DNA of 46,965 nucleotides from the NCBI RefSeq assembly GCF_029433115.1, contig NZ_JARNTV010000027.1, forward strand, positions 1 to 46,965, in the 5' to 3' direction. The notes beneath the pieces were generated by a model that saw nothing but the letters and a program-made list of their open reading frames with translations, was not told where the DNA came from and did not search any database. Source of the stretch: Sphingomonas sp. AOB5 (GTDB taxonomy: Bacteria > Pseudomonadota > Alphaproteobacteria > Sphingomonadales > Sphingomonadaceae). Made by a program: the position numbers and the translations under genes. This document shows positions 7,909-19,949 of this stretch, piece after piece. The first letter of the stretch is position 1, and every line of letters begins with the position of its first letter.

Positions 7909-8526
7909 ATGATCGAACTCTATCACTGCGACGATGCGCGCTCGTTCCGCGCCCTTTGGGCACTCGAGGAAATGGGGCTGCCCTACCGGCTGCATATGCT
8001 GCCGTTTCCGCCGCGCATCCTGCAGCCGGACTATCTGGAGCAGAACCCGCTGGGCACGATCCCGCTGTTGATCGACGGGCCGGTGCGGATGACCGAGTCC
8101 GCGGCGATCCCGCAATATCTGGCGACGCGATACGGCCCGACGCCGCTGGCGGTGGACGTGGACGAGCCGGACTATGCGCTGTGGCTCGACTGGCTCCATC
8201 GCAGCGAAGCGACGCTGACGTTCCCGCAGACGATCGTGCTGCGTTACACCCAGCTGGAGCCGGAGGAGCGGCGGCTGCAACAGGCGGTGGACGATTACAC
8301 CCAGTGGTTCCTCTCGCGCCTGCGCCATGTGACGCGGGCGCTGGGCGATCGCGAATGGCTGTGCGCGGGGCGCTTCACCATGGCCGATCTGTGCGTGGGC
8401 TATGCGCTGCTGTTCGCGCGGACGCTTGGGCTGGAGCACAAGTTCAGCCCGGAAGTCGCGGCCTATTGGGAACGGCTGAGCACGCGCCCGGCCTTCCTCG
8501 CGGCAAAGGCGGCGCAGGCGGGCTGA
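7909..8526 (+). CDS. glutathione S-transferase family protein
   Basis: 205-aa cytosolic GST. The N-terminal thioredoxin-fold domain (residues 1-80) begins MIELYHCDDARSFRALWALEE, with Ser12 in the position of the catalytic Ser/Cys, then NPLGTIPLLIDG (cis-Pro loop) and MTESAAIPQYLA (the ES glutathione-binding motif). The helical C-terminal domain has the MADLCVGYAL segment typical of GSTs. Sphingomonads use GSTs in aryl-ether cleavage and maleylpyruvate-type isomerisation, but I cannot assign such a role here. It is divergent from P450b and convergent with the MarR gene. The start at 7909 follows AGGGCAGGGACG. Confidence 0.88.
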   Translation: MIELYHCDDARSFRALWALEEMGLPYRLHMLPFPPRILQPDYLEQNPLGTIPLLIDGPVRMTESAAIPQYLATRYGPTPLAVDVDEPDYALWLDWLHRSEATLTFPQTIVLRYTQLEPEERRLQQAVDDYTQWFLSRLRHVTRALGDREWLCAGRFTMADLCVGYALLFARTLGLEHKFSPEVAAYWERLSTRPAFLAAKAAQAG

Positions 8527-8537
8527 CGCGCCGCGGC

Positions 8538-8954
8538 TCAGTCGTGGATGCGGCGGAGCAGGGCGGTGAGCTGGGCGACTTCCGCGGCGGTGAACCGGGC
8601 CTTCAGCCATGCCTCGTGCGTGGCGATGGCCTTGCGGGCTTCGGACAGCGCGGTCTCGCCTTCGGGGGTCAGGGTGAAGGCGACGCGGCGGCGGTCGCCC
8701 TCGGCATGGCCGCGCACCAGCAGCTCGCGGCGCTCGAGCGCATGGACGATGGCCATGGTCGTCGCGCGGTCCATCTGCAGCTTCGCCGCCAGATCGGTCT
8801 GGGCGATGCCGGGATGATCGTGCGCCAGCCACAGCACTGAAACCTGCTTCTGGGTCAGTTCCAGATCGGCGAAATGCTCGGTGAAATGGCGCAGCACCGC
8901 GCCATGGGCGAGGCGCAGGTGGAGCCCAAGAACATCGTCCAAGCTATTCGGCAA
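8538..8954 (-). CDS. MarR-family transcriptional regulator
   Basis: About 138-aa winged-helix regulator: LTQKQVSVLWLAHDHPGIAQTDLA and MDRATTMAIVHALERRELLVR are the recognition-helix region, and GDRRRVAFTLTPEG is the wing, all classic MarR features. Start chosen at TTG 8954, which follows AAGGAA by 7 nt and overlaps the end of the Rieske gene. An in-frame GTG lies at 8996. It is co-transcribed behind the Rieske oxygenase. MarR proteins often sense aromatic ligands and bind palindromes at divergent promoters; the palindrome at 10008-10032 is a plausible target, but that is inference. Confidence 0.9.
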   Translation of the reverse strand: MPNSLDDVLGLHLRLAHGAVLRHFTEHFADLELTQKQVSVLWLAHDHPGIAQTDLAAKLQMDRATTMAIVHALERRELLVRGHAEGDRRRVAFTLTPEGETALSEARKAIATHEAWLKARFTAAEVAQLTALLRRIHD

Positions 8955-9972
8955 GCGCAGGTTCCTTGATGAGGCGGTCGATGATCCGCCTAGCACGAAC
9001 GCCGCCCTGGTCGATGGAATAGGCGCGAAGTTTCAGGTCCGGATTGGCGTCTATCGAACGCTGCTGCGCTTCGAGCACCTCGACATCCTCGTCGAACACC
9101 TGGCCCTGCTGCGCCTTGAAGCGCGCGGTGAAGCCGGTGTCGTTAATGTCGAAATTGCGCGCCATGCCCCAGAAATAATGGGTGCTGGTCTCGCTCTCCG
9201 GCGTCATCGCGTCGATCACCATGCCGCGCACGCCCTGATCATGCTTCTCCGGTGTGGCACCGGCACCGACCGGAGCCACGCCGACATCGATCAGCACCGA
9301 AGAGGGCGGCAGGAAATGGCAGATCTGCCAGCGGTCGACCGGCCCCTCCGCCCGCAGCGCGTCGCGCCAGAAGGGCGGCGGCTCGATCCCCGGCATCCAG
9401 CGGCGGACGATCACTTCGTCGCCGCGCGTCTCGGTTTCCAGCGGCGATTCGTTGATCTCGTGCTGGCCGATCGAGCCGGAATGGACATAGGTCTCGTGGG
9501 TCAGGTCCATGAGGTTGTCGATGACCAGGCGATAGTCGCAGGCGATGTGGCTGTAGCCGCCGTCGAAGGTCCAGCCCGGCGTGCTGCACGGCCAGAAATC
9601 GGGGATCAACTCGGGATCGGCCTTCGCCGCCTCGCCGATCCAGATCCAGATATAGCGATGGCGCTCGACGATTGGGTAAGCGGTGGCGCAGACGCCCTTG
9701 TTCACCCGTTCCGACTTGATCGGCATCTGCTCGGCCACGCCGTCCGGCCCGATCTTCAGCCCGTGATAGCGGCAGCGGATCGAATCGCCTTCCTTGATCC
9801 CCATCGACAGCGGGAGCAGCCGGTGCGGGCAGGCATCGCGCAGCGCAACCACGCTGCGATCCAGCTTGCGCCACAGCACGATCGGCTCGCCACAGATGGT
9901 GCGGGCAAGCGGCGCGCGATCCACTTCGCTGTCCCACGCGGCGACATACCAGCGATTGCGAATGAAGGTCAT
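8944..9972 (-). CDS. Rieske non-heme iron oxygenase, vanillate O-demethylase (VanA)-like
   Basis: 342-aa aromatic-ring/O-demethylase oxygenase subunit. Rieske [2Fe-2S] ligands: Cys48-Pro-His50 and Cys67-Arg-Tyr-His70 (CPHRLLPLSMG and CRYHGLKIG). The mononuclear iron site lies in NLMDLTHETYVHSGSIG. Length and motifs match VanA-type demethylases, which remove the methyl group of a methoxy-arene as formaldehyde. No VanB-type reductase is next to it. Start ATG 9972 has AGGAG 8 nt upstream; an in-frame upstream ATG at 10077 would run into the divergent gene. Paired head-to-head with a core-MetE methyltransferase. Substrate specificity cannot be read from sequence. Confidence 0.88.
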   Translation of the reverse strand: MTFIRNRWYVAAWDSEVDRAPLARTICGEPIVLWRKLDRSVVALRDACPHRLLPLSMGIKEGDSIRCRYHGLKIGPDGVAEQMPIKSERVNKGVCATAYPIVERHRYIWIWIGEAAKADPELIPDFWPCSTPGWTFDGGYSHIACDYRLVIDNLMDLTHETYVHSGSIGQHEINESPLETETRGDEVIVRRWMPGIEPPPFWRDALRAEGPVDRWQICHFLPPSSVLIDVGVAPVGAGATPEKHDQGVRGMVIDAMTPESETSTHYFWGMARNFDINDTGFTARFKAQQGQVFDEDVEVLEAQQRSIDANPDLKLRAYSIDQGGVRARRIIDRLIKEPALAE

Positions 9973-9992
9973 GACTCGAACTCCTCTGCCTC

Positions 9993-10044
9993 TTGACCGG
10001 GCTAATATATTTGTATGTAACACGTACAAATAATCACTCGTCAA
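9993..10044. promoter_or_regulatory. Divergent promoters around an 11-bp-arm palindromic operator
   Basis: An inverted repeat at 10008-10032 has arms TATTTGTATGT and ACGTACAAATA (10 of 11 pairs) with a 3-nt AAC spacer. Facing -35 candidates TTGACC (plus strand, 9993) and TTGACG (minus strand, 10044-10039) flank it, with weak -10 candidates (TATGTA, TTACAT) inside it. This is the only AT-rich stretch nearby and separates the Rieske and MetE-like starts. A dimeric repressor here would control both genes. Confidence 0.65.
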
Positions 10045-10058
10045 GTGGGAGAGGTTCA

Positions 10059-11174
10059 ATGACCGCCAAGCCGCCATTCCGTGCCGATCATGTCGGCAGC
10101 TTCCTGCGCCCCAAGGCGCTGCTCGATGCGCGTGCGCAGTTCAAGGAAGGGGCGATCGACGCCGCCGCGCTGCGTGCGGTGGAGGATGAGGCGATCCGCG
10201 ACGTGGTGAAGTTCCAGGAGGATCTGGGGCTGAAGGGCATCACCGACGGCGAGTTCCGCCGCACCTATTTCCACACCGATTTCCTGCTGCAGCTCGACGG
10301 GGTCGAGGAAGCCGGCGGCACGCAGGTGAAGTTCCATCAGCATGGCGGCAAGGAGCTGGAATATGCTCCGCCGGTGATGAAGATCACGGGCAAGATCGCG
10401 CGTGCAAAGGATATCCAGCGCGCCGATTTCGATTTCCTTGCCTCGTGCACCAGTGCGACGCCGAAGGTGACGATCCCCTCGCCGACGATGCTGCACTTCC
10501 GCGGCGGCCGCGATGCGATCGACACGGCGGCCTATCCCGATCTCGACCAGTTCTACGACGATCTGGCCGCGGCCTATCGCGCCGAGATCGCCAGCCTGGC
10601 CGATGCCGGGTGCCGCTATCTCCAGCTCGACGACACGAACCTCGCCTATCTGTGCGACGAGACGCAGCGCGAGAATGCCAAGCGTCGCGGCATGGACCCG
10701 GACGAGCTGCCCAAGCTCTATGCCCGGATCATCAACGATTCGATCCGCGACAAGCCTGCGGACATGACCGTGTGCGTCCATCTGTGCCGCGGCAATTTCC
10801 GGTCGAGCTGGGCAGCCGAGGGCGGTTACGAGCCGGTCGCCGAAGTGCTGTTCAACGCGCTGAATGTGGACGGCTATTTCCTCGAATATGACGATCCCCG
10901 CTCGGGCGACTTCGCCCCGCTGCGCCATGTGCCCAAGGGCAAGACGGTGGTGCTGGGTCTGGTCACGACCAAGCTGGGCGAGCTGGAATCGAAGGACGAT
11001 GTGAAGCGCCGGATCGACGAAGCGGCGAAGTTCATGCCGCTGGAACAGGCCGCGCTGTCGCCCCAGTGCGGCTTCTCGTCGACGGTGCACGGCAACGACG
11101 TGTCGTTCGGCCAGCAGGCGGACAAGCTGAAGCTGGTGATCGATGTTGCGACGGAGGTTTGGGGGGAGATTTGA
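10059..11174 (+). CDS. core-MetE (cobalamin-independent methionine synthase C-terminal domain) methyltransferase
   Basis: 371-aa protein matching only the C-terminal catalytic barrel of MetE, like the YxjG-type proteins. All four MetE zinc ligands are recognisable: His and Cys in VCVHLCRGN, Glu in YFLEYDD, and Cys in SPQCGFSS. FRADHVGSFLRP at the start is the family's usual N-terminal motif. It lacks the N-terminal MetE domain that helps bind folate. Known family role: methyl transfer to a thiol such as homocysteine. The gene is divergent from a Rieske O-demethylase across a shared operator, so it may handle C1 or methyl groups from the same substrate (inference). Start ATG 10059 follows GGGAGAGG. 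Confidence 0.85.
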   Translation: MTAKPPFRADHVGSFLRPKALLDARAQFKEGAIDAAALRAVEDEAIRDVVKFQEDLGLKGITDGEFRRTYFHTDFLLQLDGVEEAGGTQVKFHQHGGKELEYAPPVMKITGKIARAKDIQRADFDFLASCTSATPKVTIPSPTMLHFRGGRDAIDTAAYPDLDQFYDDLAAAYRAEIASLADAGCRYLQLDDTNLAYLCDETQRENAKRRGMDPDELPKLYARIINDSIRDKPADMTVCVHLCRGNFRSSWAAEGGYEPVAEVLFNALNVDGYFLEYDDPRSGDFAPLRHVPKGKTVVLGLVTTKLGELESKDDVKRRIDEAAKFMPLEQAALSPQCGFSSTVHGNDVSFGQQADKLKLVIDVATEVWGEI

Positions 11175-11182
11175 TCTATTGA

Positions 11183-14523
<3,341 letters not shown>

Positions 14524-14525
14524 GC

Positions 14526-14569
14526 GGCACCTCCGGGATCGATGCTTAGCATGCGATCCCGGAGGTGCC
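14526..14569 (-). promoter_or_regulatory. Perfect 15-bp hairpin between glcB and the sheath gene, containing the sheath ribosome binding site
   Basis: GGCACCTCCGGGATC pairs perfectly with GATCCCGGAGGTGCC around a 14-nt loop. On the minus-strand mRNA it begins 8 nt after the glcB stop and ends 2 nt before the sheath ATG. The sheath Shine-Dalgarno GGAGG is in the 3' arm. It may terminate glcB transcripts (though no U-run follows) and it would block sheath translation on read-through RNA. Confidence 0.7.
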
Positions 14570-14577
14570 TGGCCTTT

Positions 14578-16692
14578 TCAGGCCGATTTGGCGCGTTGCC
14601 GCCATTCGGTGAGGGCGAATTCGGTATAGCCATTGGCGGCTTCGCGGCCCTCGAAGATCAGCGCGCGGGCGGCCTTGTAGGCATAGCCGTCAAAGCCCGG
14701 GGCCATCGGCCGGTACAGCGGATCGCCTTCGTTCTGGCGGTCCACTACCGTGGCCATGCGCTGCAGCGTCTCGTCCACCTGCGCCTCGGTCGTGATGCCG
14801 TGACGCAGCCAGTTGGCGATATGCTGCGACGAGATGCGCAGCGTGGCGCGATCCTCCATCAGCCCCACATCATGGATATCGGGCACCTTGGAACAGCCGA
14901 CGCCCTGATCGACCCAGCGCACGACATAGCCGAGGATGCCCTGGCAGTTATTGTCCAGCTCCTGCGCAATCTCCTCCGGCGAGAAATTGGTGCCGGTGGC
15001 CAGCGGGGGCGTAAGCAGCGTATCGAGTTCGCCGGTGACCGGGGCCTTGGCCATCTCGTCCTGAAGCGCGAGCACGTCGACGGCGTGATAGTGCATCGCG
15101 TGCAGCGTCGCGGCGGTGGGTGAGGGGACCCAGGCGGTGGTGGCGCCGCTCTTGGGGTGGCCGATCTTCTGCGCGAGCATGTCCGCCATCCGGTCGGGCG
15201 CGGCCCACATGCCCTTGCCGATCTGCGCCTTGCCCTTCAGCCCGCAGGCGAGGCCGATGCCGACATTGCGTGCCTCGTATGCCTTGATCCAGCCGGTGTT
15301 GCGGACGGCTTCCTTGCGGACGATCGGGCCGCCTTCCATCGCGGTGTGGATCTCGTCGCCTGTGCGGTCGAGGAAACCGGTGTTGATGAAGACGGTGCGC
15401 TCGCGCGCGGCATGGATGCACGCGGCGAGGTTGACGCTGGTGCGGCGTTCCTCGTCCATGATGCCGATCTTGAGGGTCAGCGGCGGCAGGCCGAGCAGCG
15501 CTTCGACCCGGCCGAACAGTTCGCAGGCGAAACCGACTTCCTCGGGTCCGTGGAGCTTGGGCTTCACGATATAGACCGATCCGGCCCGGCTGTTGCGATA
15601 CGGTCCGCTGCCGTCGTGCATCGCGCAGAGCGAGGTGACGACCGCGTCGATCAGCGTTTCGGGCACCGGCTGGCCGTCCAGCGTGACGATGGTCGTCAGC
15701 ATGTGATGGCCGACATTGCGGACCAGCAGAGCCGAGCGGCCGGGCAGGGTCAGCGTACCGCCGCCGGGCGCGGTATAGACGCGATCCGGTTCGAGCGTTC
15801 GTTCCTCGGTCTTGCCGCCCTTGGCGAAGCTGGCCGAGAGCGTGCCCTTCATCAGGCCGAGCCAGTTGGTGTAGGCGACCACCTTGTCCTGCGCATCGAC
15901 CGCGGCGACCGAATCCTCGCAATCGATGATGGTCGATATGGCGGATTCGAGGGTCACGTCGGCGACCCCCGCCGGATCGGTGGCGCCGATCGTATGGGCG
16001 CGGTCGATCAGGATCTCGATGTGCAGGCCATTGTCCTTCAGCAGCACCGCCGAGGGATTGTCGGCATCGCCGCGATAGCCCGCGAGCTTTGCCGGATCGG
16101 CGAGCGCGGGAACCAGCGCGCCATCGACCACGGCATAGCGGGTCGCATCGGCATGGCTGCCGCTGGCGAGCGGTGCGGCTTCGTCGAGGAACGCCTTGGC
16201 GCGGGCGACGACGCGGGCACCGCGGGCGGGATCGTATCCCTTACCCGCGGGCAGATCGCCCAGCGCATCGGTGCCGTAAAGCGCGTCGTACAGGCTGCCC
16301 CAGCGCGCGTTCGCGGCGTTCAGCGCATAGCGGGCATTGGTGACCGGCACGACGAGCTGGGGTCCCGGGATCGAGGCGAATTCGGGATCGACATTGGCGG
16401 TGGTGACCGCGAACGGCGCGGGTTCGGGGACGAGATAGCCGATCTCGGTCAGGAACGCCTTGTGCGCGGCCACGTCGAACGGCTGGCCAACGCGATCCGC
16501 ATACCAGCCGTCGATCCGGGCCTGAAGAATGTCGCGCTTGGCCAGCAGATCGGCGTTGCGCGGGGCGAGATCGGTCAGCAGCGCGACGAAGCTGGTCCAG
16601 AAGGACGCGGGGTCCACACCGGTTCCGGGCAGGGCTTCACGCTCGATGAATTCGGCCAACAGGTCGTCGATGATCAGGCCGGCACGTTCCAC
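14578..16692 (-). CDS. glcB: malate synthase G
   Basis: 704-aa enzyme of the glyoxylate/glycolate pathway: glyoxylate + acetyl-CoA gives malate; cytosolic, Mg-dependent. Length and sequence agree with GlcB (about 720 aa): [16 protein letters not shown] near the N-terminus, [57 protein letters not shown] and [10 protein letters not shown]. Start chosen at GTG 16692, preceded by GAGGAG at 6 nt; longer in-frame readings run back into bioA. It lies 49 nt behind bioA on the same strand, so it may share the biotin operon transcript. It would allow growth on C2 units. Confidence 0.96.
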   Translation of the reverse strand: MERAGLIIDDLLAEFIEREALPGTGVDPASFWTSFVALLTDLAPRNADLLAKRDILQARIDGWYADRVGQPFDVAAHKAFLTEIGYLVPEPAPFAVTTANVDPEFASIPGPQLVVPVTNARYALNAANARWGSLYDALYGTDALGDLPAGKGYDPARGARVVARAKAFLDEAAPLASGSHADATRYAVVDGALVPALADPAKLAGYRGDADNPSAVLLKDNGLHIEILIDRAHTIGATDPAGVADVTLESAISTIIDCEDSVAAVDAQDKVVAYTNWLGLMKGTLSASFAKGGKTEERTLEPDRVYTAPGGGTLTLPGRSALLVRNVGHHMLTTIVTLDGQPVPETLIDAVVTSLCAMHDGSGPYRNSRAGSVYIVKPKLHGPEEVGFACELFGRVEALLGLPPLTLKIGIMDEERRTSVNLAACIHAARERTVFINTGFLDRTGDEIHTAMEGGPIVRKEAVRNTGWIKAYEARNVGIGLACGLKGKAQIGKGMWAAPDRMADMLAQKIGHPKSGATTAWVPSPTAATLHAMHYHAVDVLALQDEMAKAPVTGELDTLLTPPLATGTNFSPEEIAQELDNNCQGILGYVVRWVDQGVGCSKVPDIHDVGLMEDRATLRISSQHIANWLRHGITTEAQVDETLQRMATVVDRQNEGDPLYRPMAPGFDGYAYKAARALIFEGREAANGYTEFALTEWRQRAKSA

Positions 16693-16741
16693 AGGATACT
16701 CCTCGGGCAAGGGTTCACGATCATCCTGGGGAGATTTCGCT

Positions 16742-17998
16742 CTAGCCGAAACTCCCGGAGGCACAAGAGGCTGCGGCGTCCGCAATCGCCGAATAGATCG
16801 CGTCGAGATCGTCGTCGCCGATGCAATAGGGCGGCATGACATAGACGGTGTTGCCCAAGGGGCGGAGCAACAGGTTCCGCTCACGGAAGAAGGCGAGCAG
16901 TTTCGGGCCGAGGTCGGAGAGATAGGCGCTGCTGGGGGCGCCCAGCTCCATCGCGGTGACGGTGCCGATCTGGCGCGCGTTGCGGATATTGGTGAGGGCG
17001 GGGAGGCGGGTGCTTTGCCGTTCGGTCAGGTCGGCGATGCGGTCCAACACTGGCTCGTCGCGCCATATTTCGAGGTTCGCGACGGCGGCGGCGCAGGCGA
17101 TGGGGTTGGCGGTGTAGCTGGAGGAGTGGAAGAACATTGTCGACCGGTCGGTTGAGCGATGCGCTTCGAAGATCGGTTCGCGCGCCATCGTCACTGCGAG
17201 GGGGATGGCACCGCCGGTCAGGCCCTTGGACAGGCACAGGATATCGGGGACCACGCCCGCCTGTTCGCAGGCCAGCAGGGTGCCGGTGCGGCCCCACCCG
17301 GTCATCACTTCGTCGGCGATGAACAGGACACCGTGACGCGCGCAGATGGCGGCCATCTGTGCGAGCGTTTCGGGGCTGTAGATCAGCATGCCGCCCGCGC
17401 CGAGCAGAAGCGGTTCGACGATCAAGGCGGCGGGGTGTTCGCGACACGCGGCTTCGAGGGCGTCGAGCATGGCTTGTTCCGCGCCTTGCACCGGGAACGG
17501 CAGCGTGCCGACGTCGAACAGCAGCGGGCTATAGGCGCGGTTGAACACGCCGCGTGCGCCGACCGACATCGCGCCGATCGTGTCGCCATGATAGCTGTGT
17601 TCGAGGACGAGGATGCGGTGGCGCGGTTCGCCGCGATTGGCCCAGTATCCGAGCGCCATCTTGAGCGCGACTTCGACTGCGGTGGAGCCCGAGTCCGAAA
17701 AGAACACGCGAGTCAGCTCGGGCGGCATGATCCGGGTCAGCTCGCGGGCGAGCGTCTCGGCGGGTTCGTGGGTCCAGCCGGCGAAGATGATCTGGTCCAT
17801 GCGGCTCGCCTGATCGGCGATGGCGGCCATGATGCGCGGGTGCGAATGGCCGTGCGTGGTGACCCACCAGGACGAGATCGCATCGATAATGCGGCGGCCG
17901 TCATCGGTGTGGAGCGCTGCACCCTCGGTACGGACGATGCGCGGGATCGGCTCGTTCAGGCCGTGCTGGGTGAAGGGATGCCAGACGGGGGAGGTCAT
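16742..17998 (-). CDS. bioA: adenosylmethionine-8-amino-7-oxononanoate aminotransferase
   Basis: 418-aa class III PLP aminotransferase. It converts KAPA to DAPA with S-adenosylmethionine as amino donor. Diagnostic BioA features: VWHPFTQHG at the N-terminus, [14 protein letters not shown], the PLP Asp229 in [14 protein letters not shown], and the Schiff-base Lys258 in [10 protein letters not shown]. The ATG overlaps the bioD stop as ATGA. Third gene of a bioF-bioD-bioA operon; bioB is not in the window. Confidence 0.97.
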   Translation of the reverse strand: MTSPVWHPFTQHGLNEPIPRIVRTEGAALHTDDGRRIIDAISSWWVTTHGHSHPRIMAAIADQASRMDQIIFAGWTHEPAETLARELTRIMPPELTRVFFSDSGSTAVEVALKMALGYWANRGEPRHRILVLEHSYHGDTIGAMSVGARGVFNRAYSPLLFDVGTLPFPVQGAEQAMLDALEAACREHPAALIVEPLLLGAGGMLIYSPETLAQMAAICARHGVLFIADEVMTGWGRTGTLLACEQAGVVPDILCLSKGLTGGAIPLAVTMAREPIFEAHRSTDRSTMFFHSSSYTANPIACAAAVANLEIWRDEPVLDRIADLTERQSTRLPALTNIRNARQIGTVTAMELGAPSSAYLSDLGPKLLAFFRERNLLLRPLGNTVYVMPPYCIGDDDLDAIYSAIADAAASCASGSFG

Positions 17999-18621
17999 GC
18001 GAAGTCCGCCGGGTCGAACGCCTGCGCGAACGCATCCGCCAGCGTTTGCGCGTTCAGTGGCGAAAGGTGCGGCAGGCGGCCGAGACGCTTCAAGTCCCCA
18101 AGCCGCGCGATGGTCGCTTCGCTATGCTCCACCGGCTCGCCGATGAACGACACGCCGAGGATCGGCACCTCGCGGCGGCGAAGCGCCTCGATGGTCAGCA
18201 GGCTGTGGTTGATCGTGCCGAGCGTGGTGCCGGCGACGATCACGACCGGATGCCCCCAGCGGGCGAACAGATCGGCGAAGACGAGATCGCGGTTCACCGG
18301 CACCATCGCGCCGCCTGCCCCCTCGACGATCAGTGGACCATCCACGACGGGCGGCACGAGGCGAGCGGGGTCGATCTCCACCCCATCGATCTCGGCCGCG
18401 CGATCGGGGGAGCAGGGGGTGTTCAGCCGGTACGCTTCGGGCAGGATGCGCTCGGGCGGCAGACCCGAAAGCGCCGCGACCGACAGGCTGTCGCTGCCGC
18501 CTTCCAGCCCCGCCTGCACCGGCTTCCAATAATGCGCGCCGAGCATGCCTGCGAGACCGGCCGCGAACACGGTCTTGCCCACATCGGTATCGGTTCCGGT
18601 GACGATAATGGTGCGGCTCAT
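17995..18621 (-). CDS. bioD: dethiobiotin synthetase
   Basis: 208-aa ATP-dependent carboxylase closing the ureido ring of dethiobiotin. P-loop GTDTDVGKT at residues 8-16, the KPVQAGLEGGSD switch region and VEGAGGAMVPVN (family motif EGAGG). ATGA overlaps at both ends with bioF and bioA show tight coupling. No BioR-like TTATCTATAA box or BirA-type palindrome was found before the operon. Confidence 0.96.
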   Translation of the reverse strand: MSRTIIVTGTDTDVGKTVFAAGLAGMLGAHYWKPVQAGLEGGSDSLSVAALSGLPPERILPEAYRLNTPCSPDRAAEIDGVEIDPARLVPPVVDGPLIVEGAGGAMVPVNRDLVFADLFARWGHPVVIVAGTTLGTINHSLLTIEALRRREVPILGVSFIGEPVEHSEATIARLGDLKRLGRLPHLSPLNAQTLADAFAQAFDPADFA

Positions 18622-19742
18622 GCAAGCGCGCCTTTCAGCACCTCGGCGAGCGCGGCGACATCGGCGGTGCTGGCGTTGAGGGTCAGCGAGATGCGCAGGC
18701 GCGACGTGCCCGCCGGGACGGTCGGCGGGCGGATGCCGCGCACGTCGAAGCCCGCCGCCTGCACCGCTTCCGCCACGCGCATCGTCTCGCGATCATCGCC
18801 GATGATCAGCGGTAGAATCTGCGAGCCAGTGGGAGCAACGCCGCATGGCGCGAGCAGGCGTTCGGCTTCGGCGATCAGTGCCCAAAGCGCATCGCGGCGC
18901 TGCGGTTCGTCGGCGAGTATACGCAGGCTCTCGCGTGCGGCGGCGGCCATCAGCGGGGAGGGGGCGGTGGAGAAGATGAACGGGCGGCCGCGATTGACGA
19001 GGAAGTCGCGCACCAGCGCCGGTCCGCAGATCGCCGCGCCTTCGCAGCCCATCGCCTTGCCGAAGGTGTGGAGCGAGATGACGTTGTCGCGACCCTCCAG
19101 CGCGTGCGCCAATCCCTGCCCCTTCGGCCCGAACACGCCGGTCGCATGGGCCTCGTCGATCAGTAGCATCGCGTCGTGCCGGTCGGCGATTTCGGCCAGT
19201 GCGGTCAGCGGCGCCTGGTCGCCGTCCATGCTGTACAGCGTCTCGACTGCGATCCATGGCCGCCCGGTGCCGCCGCCGCGCCGCCAGCGCAGGATGGCGC
19301 CTTCGAACGCGTTGGGATCGTTATGCGTCGCCGACAGATACTCCGCGCGGCTCAGCTTAATGCCTTCGTGCGCGCTGGCATGGACCAGTTCGTCATGGAC
19401 GATCAGGTCGCCGCGCTGGGGCAAAGTAGCGAGCAGGGCGGCATTGGCCGCGAAGCCGCTGGAAAAGGTCAGTGCGGCTTCGGCTCCGAAAAAGGCGGCG
19501 GCCTCGGCTTCGAGCGCTTCATGCTCTGCGTGATTGCCGCGCAGCAGCCGCGATCCGCCCGAACCGATCGGCACGCCGCGCGCCATTGCCTCGCGCACGG
19601 CGTCGGCAAGACGCGGTGAGGCGGCCAGCGCGAGATAGTCGTTCGAGGCGAAGTCATGCCCCCGGCGCTCGATCAGCGCGCGGCGGCGGCCCTGTTCGCT
19701 CAGTCTGGCAAGATCGGTCTGGAGGAAGTCGAGGCGATTCAC
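18618..19742 (-). CDS. bioF: 8-amino-7-oxononanoate synthase
   Basis: 374-aa PLP-dependent alpha-oxoamine synthase that condenses pimeloyl-thioester with alanine. Features: FASNDYLALA, GSGGSRLLRGNHAEHEALE, LIDEAHATGVFG and Schiff-base Lys229 in SLHTFGKAMG. Start chosen at GTG 19742, 7 nt after AGGGG; an in-frame ATG at 19778 would add a basic 12-residue leader not expected for BioF. It opens the minus-strand biotin operon and is divergent from the hexuronate operon. Confidence 0.95.
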   Translation of the reverse strand: MNRLDFLQTDLARLSEQGRRRALIERRGHDFASNDYLALAASPRLADAVREAMARGVPIGSGGSRLLRGNHAEHEALEAEAAAFFGAEAALTFSSGFAANAALLATLPQRGDLIVHDELVHASAHEGIKLSRAEYLSATHNDPNAFEGAILRWRRGGGTGRPWIAVETLYSMDGDQAPLTALAEIADRHDAMLLIDEAHATGVFGPKGQGLAHALEGRDNVISLHTFGKAMGCEGAAICGPALVRDFLVNRGRPFIFSTAPSPLMAAAARESLRILADEPQRRDALWALIAEAERLLAPCGVAPTGSQILPLIIGDDRETMRVAEAVQAAGFDVRGIRPPTVPAGTSRLRISLTLNASTADVAALAEVLKGALA

Positions 19743-19860
19743 GTGGCTGCCCCTAGGGCGCGGCGACCGGCGAGTCATCGATTCTATTCGCCCGCGGCAA
19801 TGGCGGCCGCAGCATCACCAATGCAGGATCAGCAATGATTGTCGCATTGACCTGTATCTC

Positions 19861-19874
19861 TGACACCGGTAGCA
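19861..19874 (+). promoter_or_regulatory. LacI-type operator candidate (ACCGGT type), site A, before the hexuronate operon
   Basis: TGACACCGGTAGCA fits TGNNANCGNTNNCA exactly and lies about 75 bp before the first gene of the hexuronate operon. It shares TGAYACCGGT with sites at 32480 and 33734. Confidence 0.6.
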
Positions 19875-19949
19875 TTGCCGCCGCTTACCCGCCCGTCCAT
19901 CGGGAACAGGTGCGGGAGGCAGGGTAGAGCGATTCGAAAGGCCGGCATT

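Noticed and set aside
19743..19949. Biotin-operon regulatory box (BioR TTATCTATAA or BirA type)
   Set aside because: No such motif or close match was found in the divergent region; only the LacI-type site was seen.
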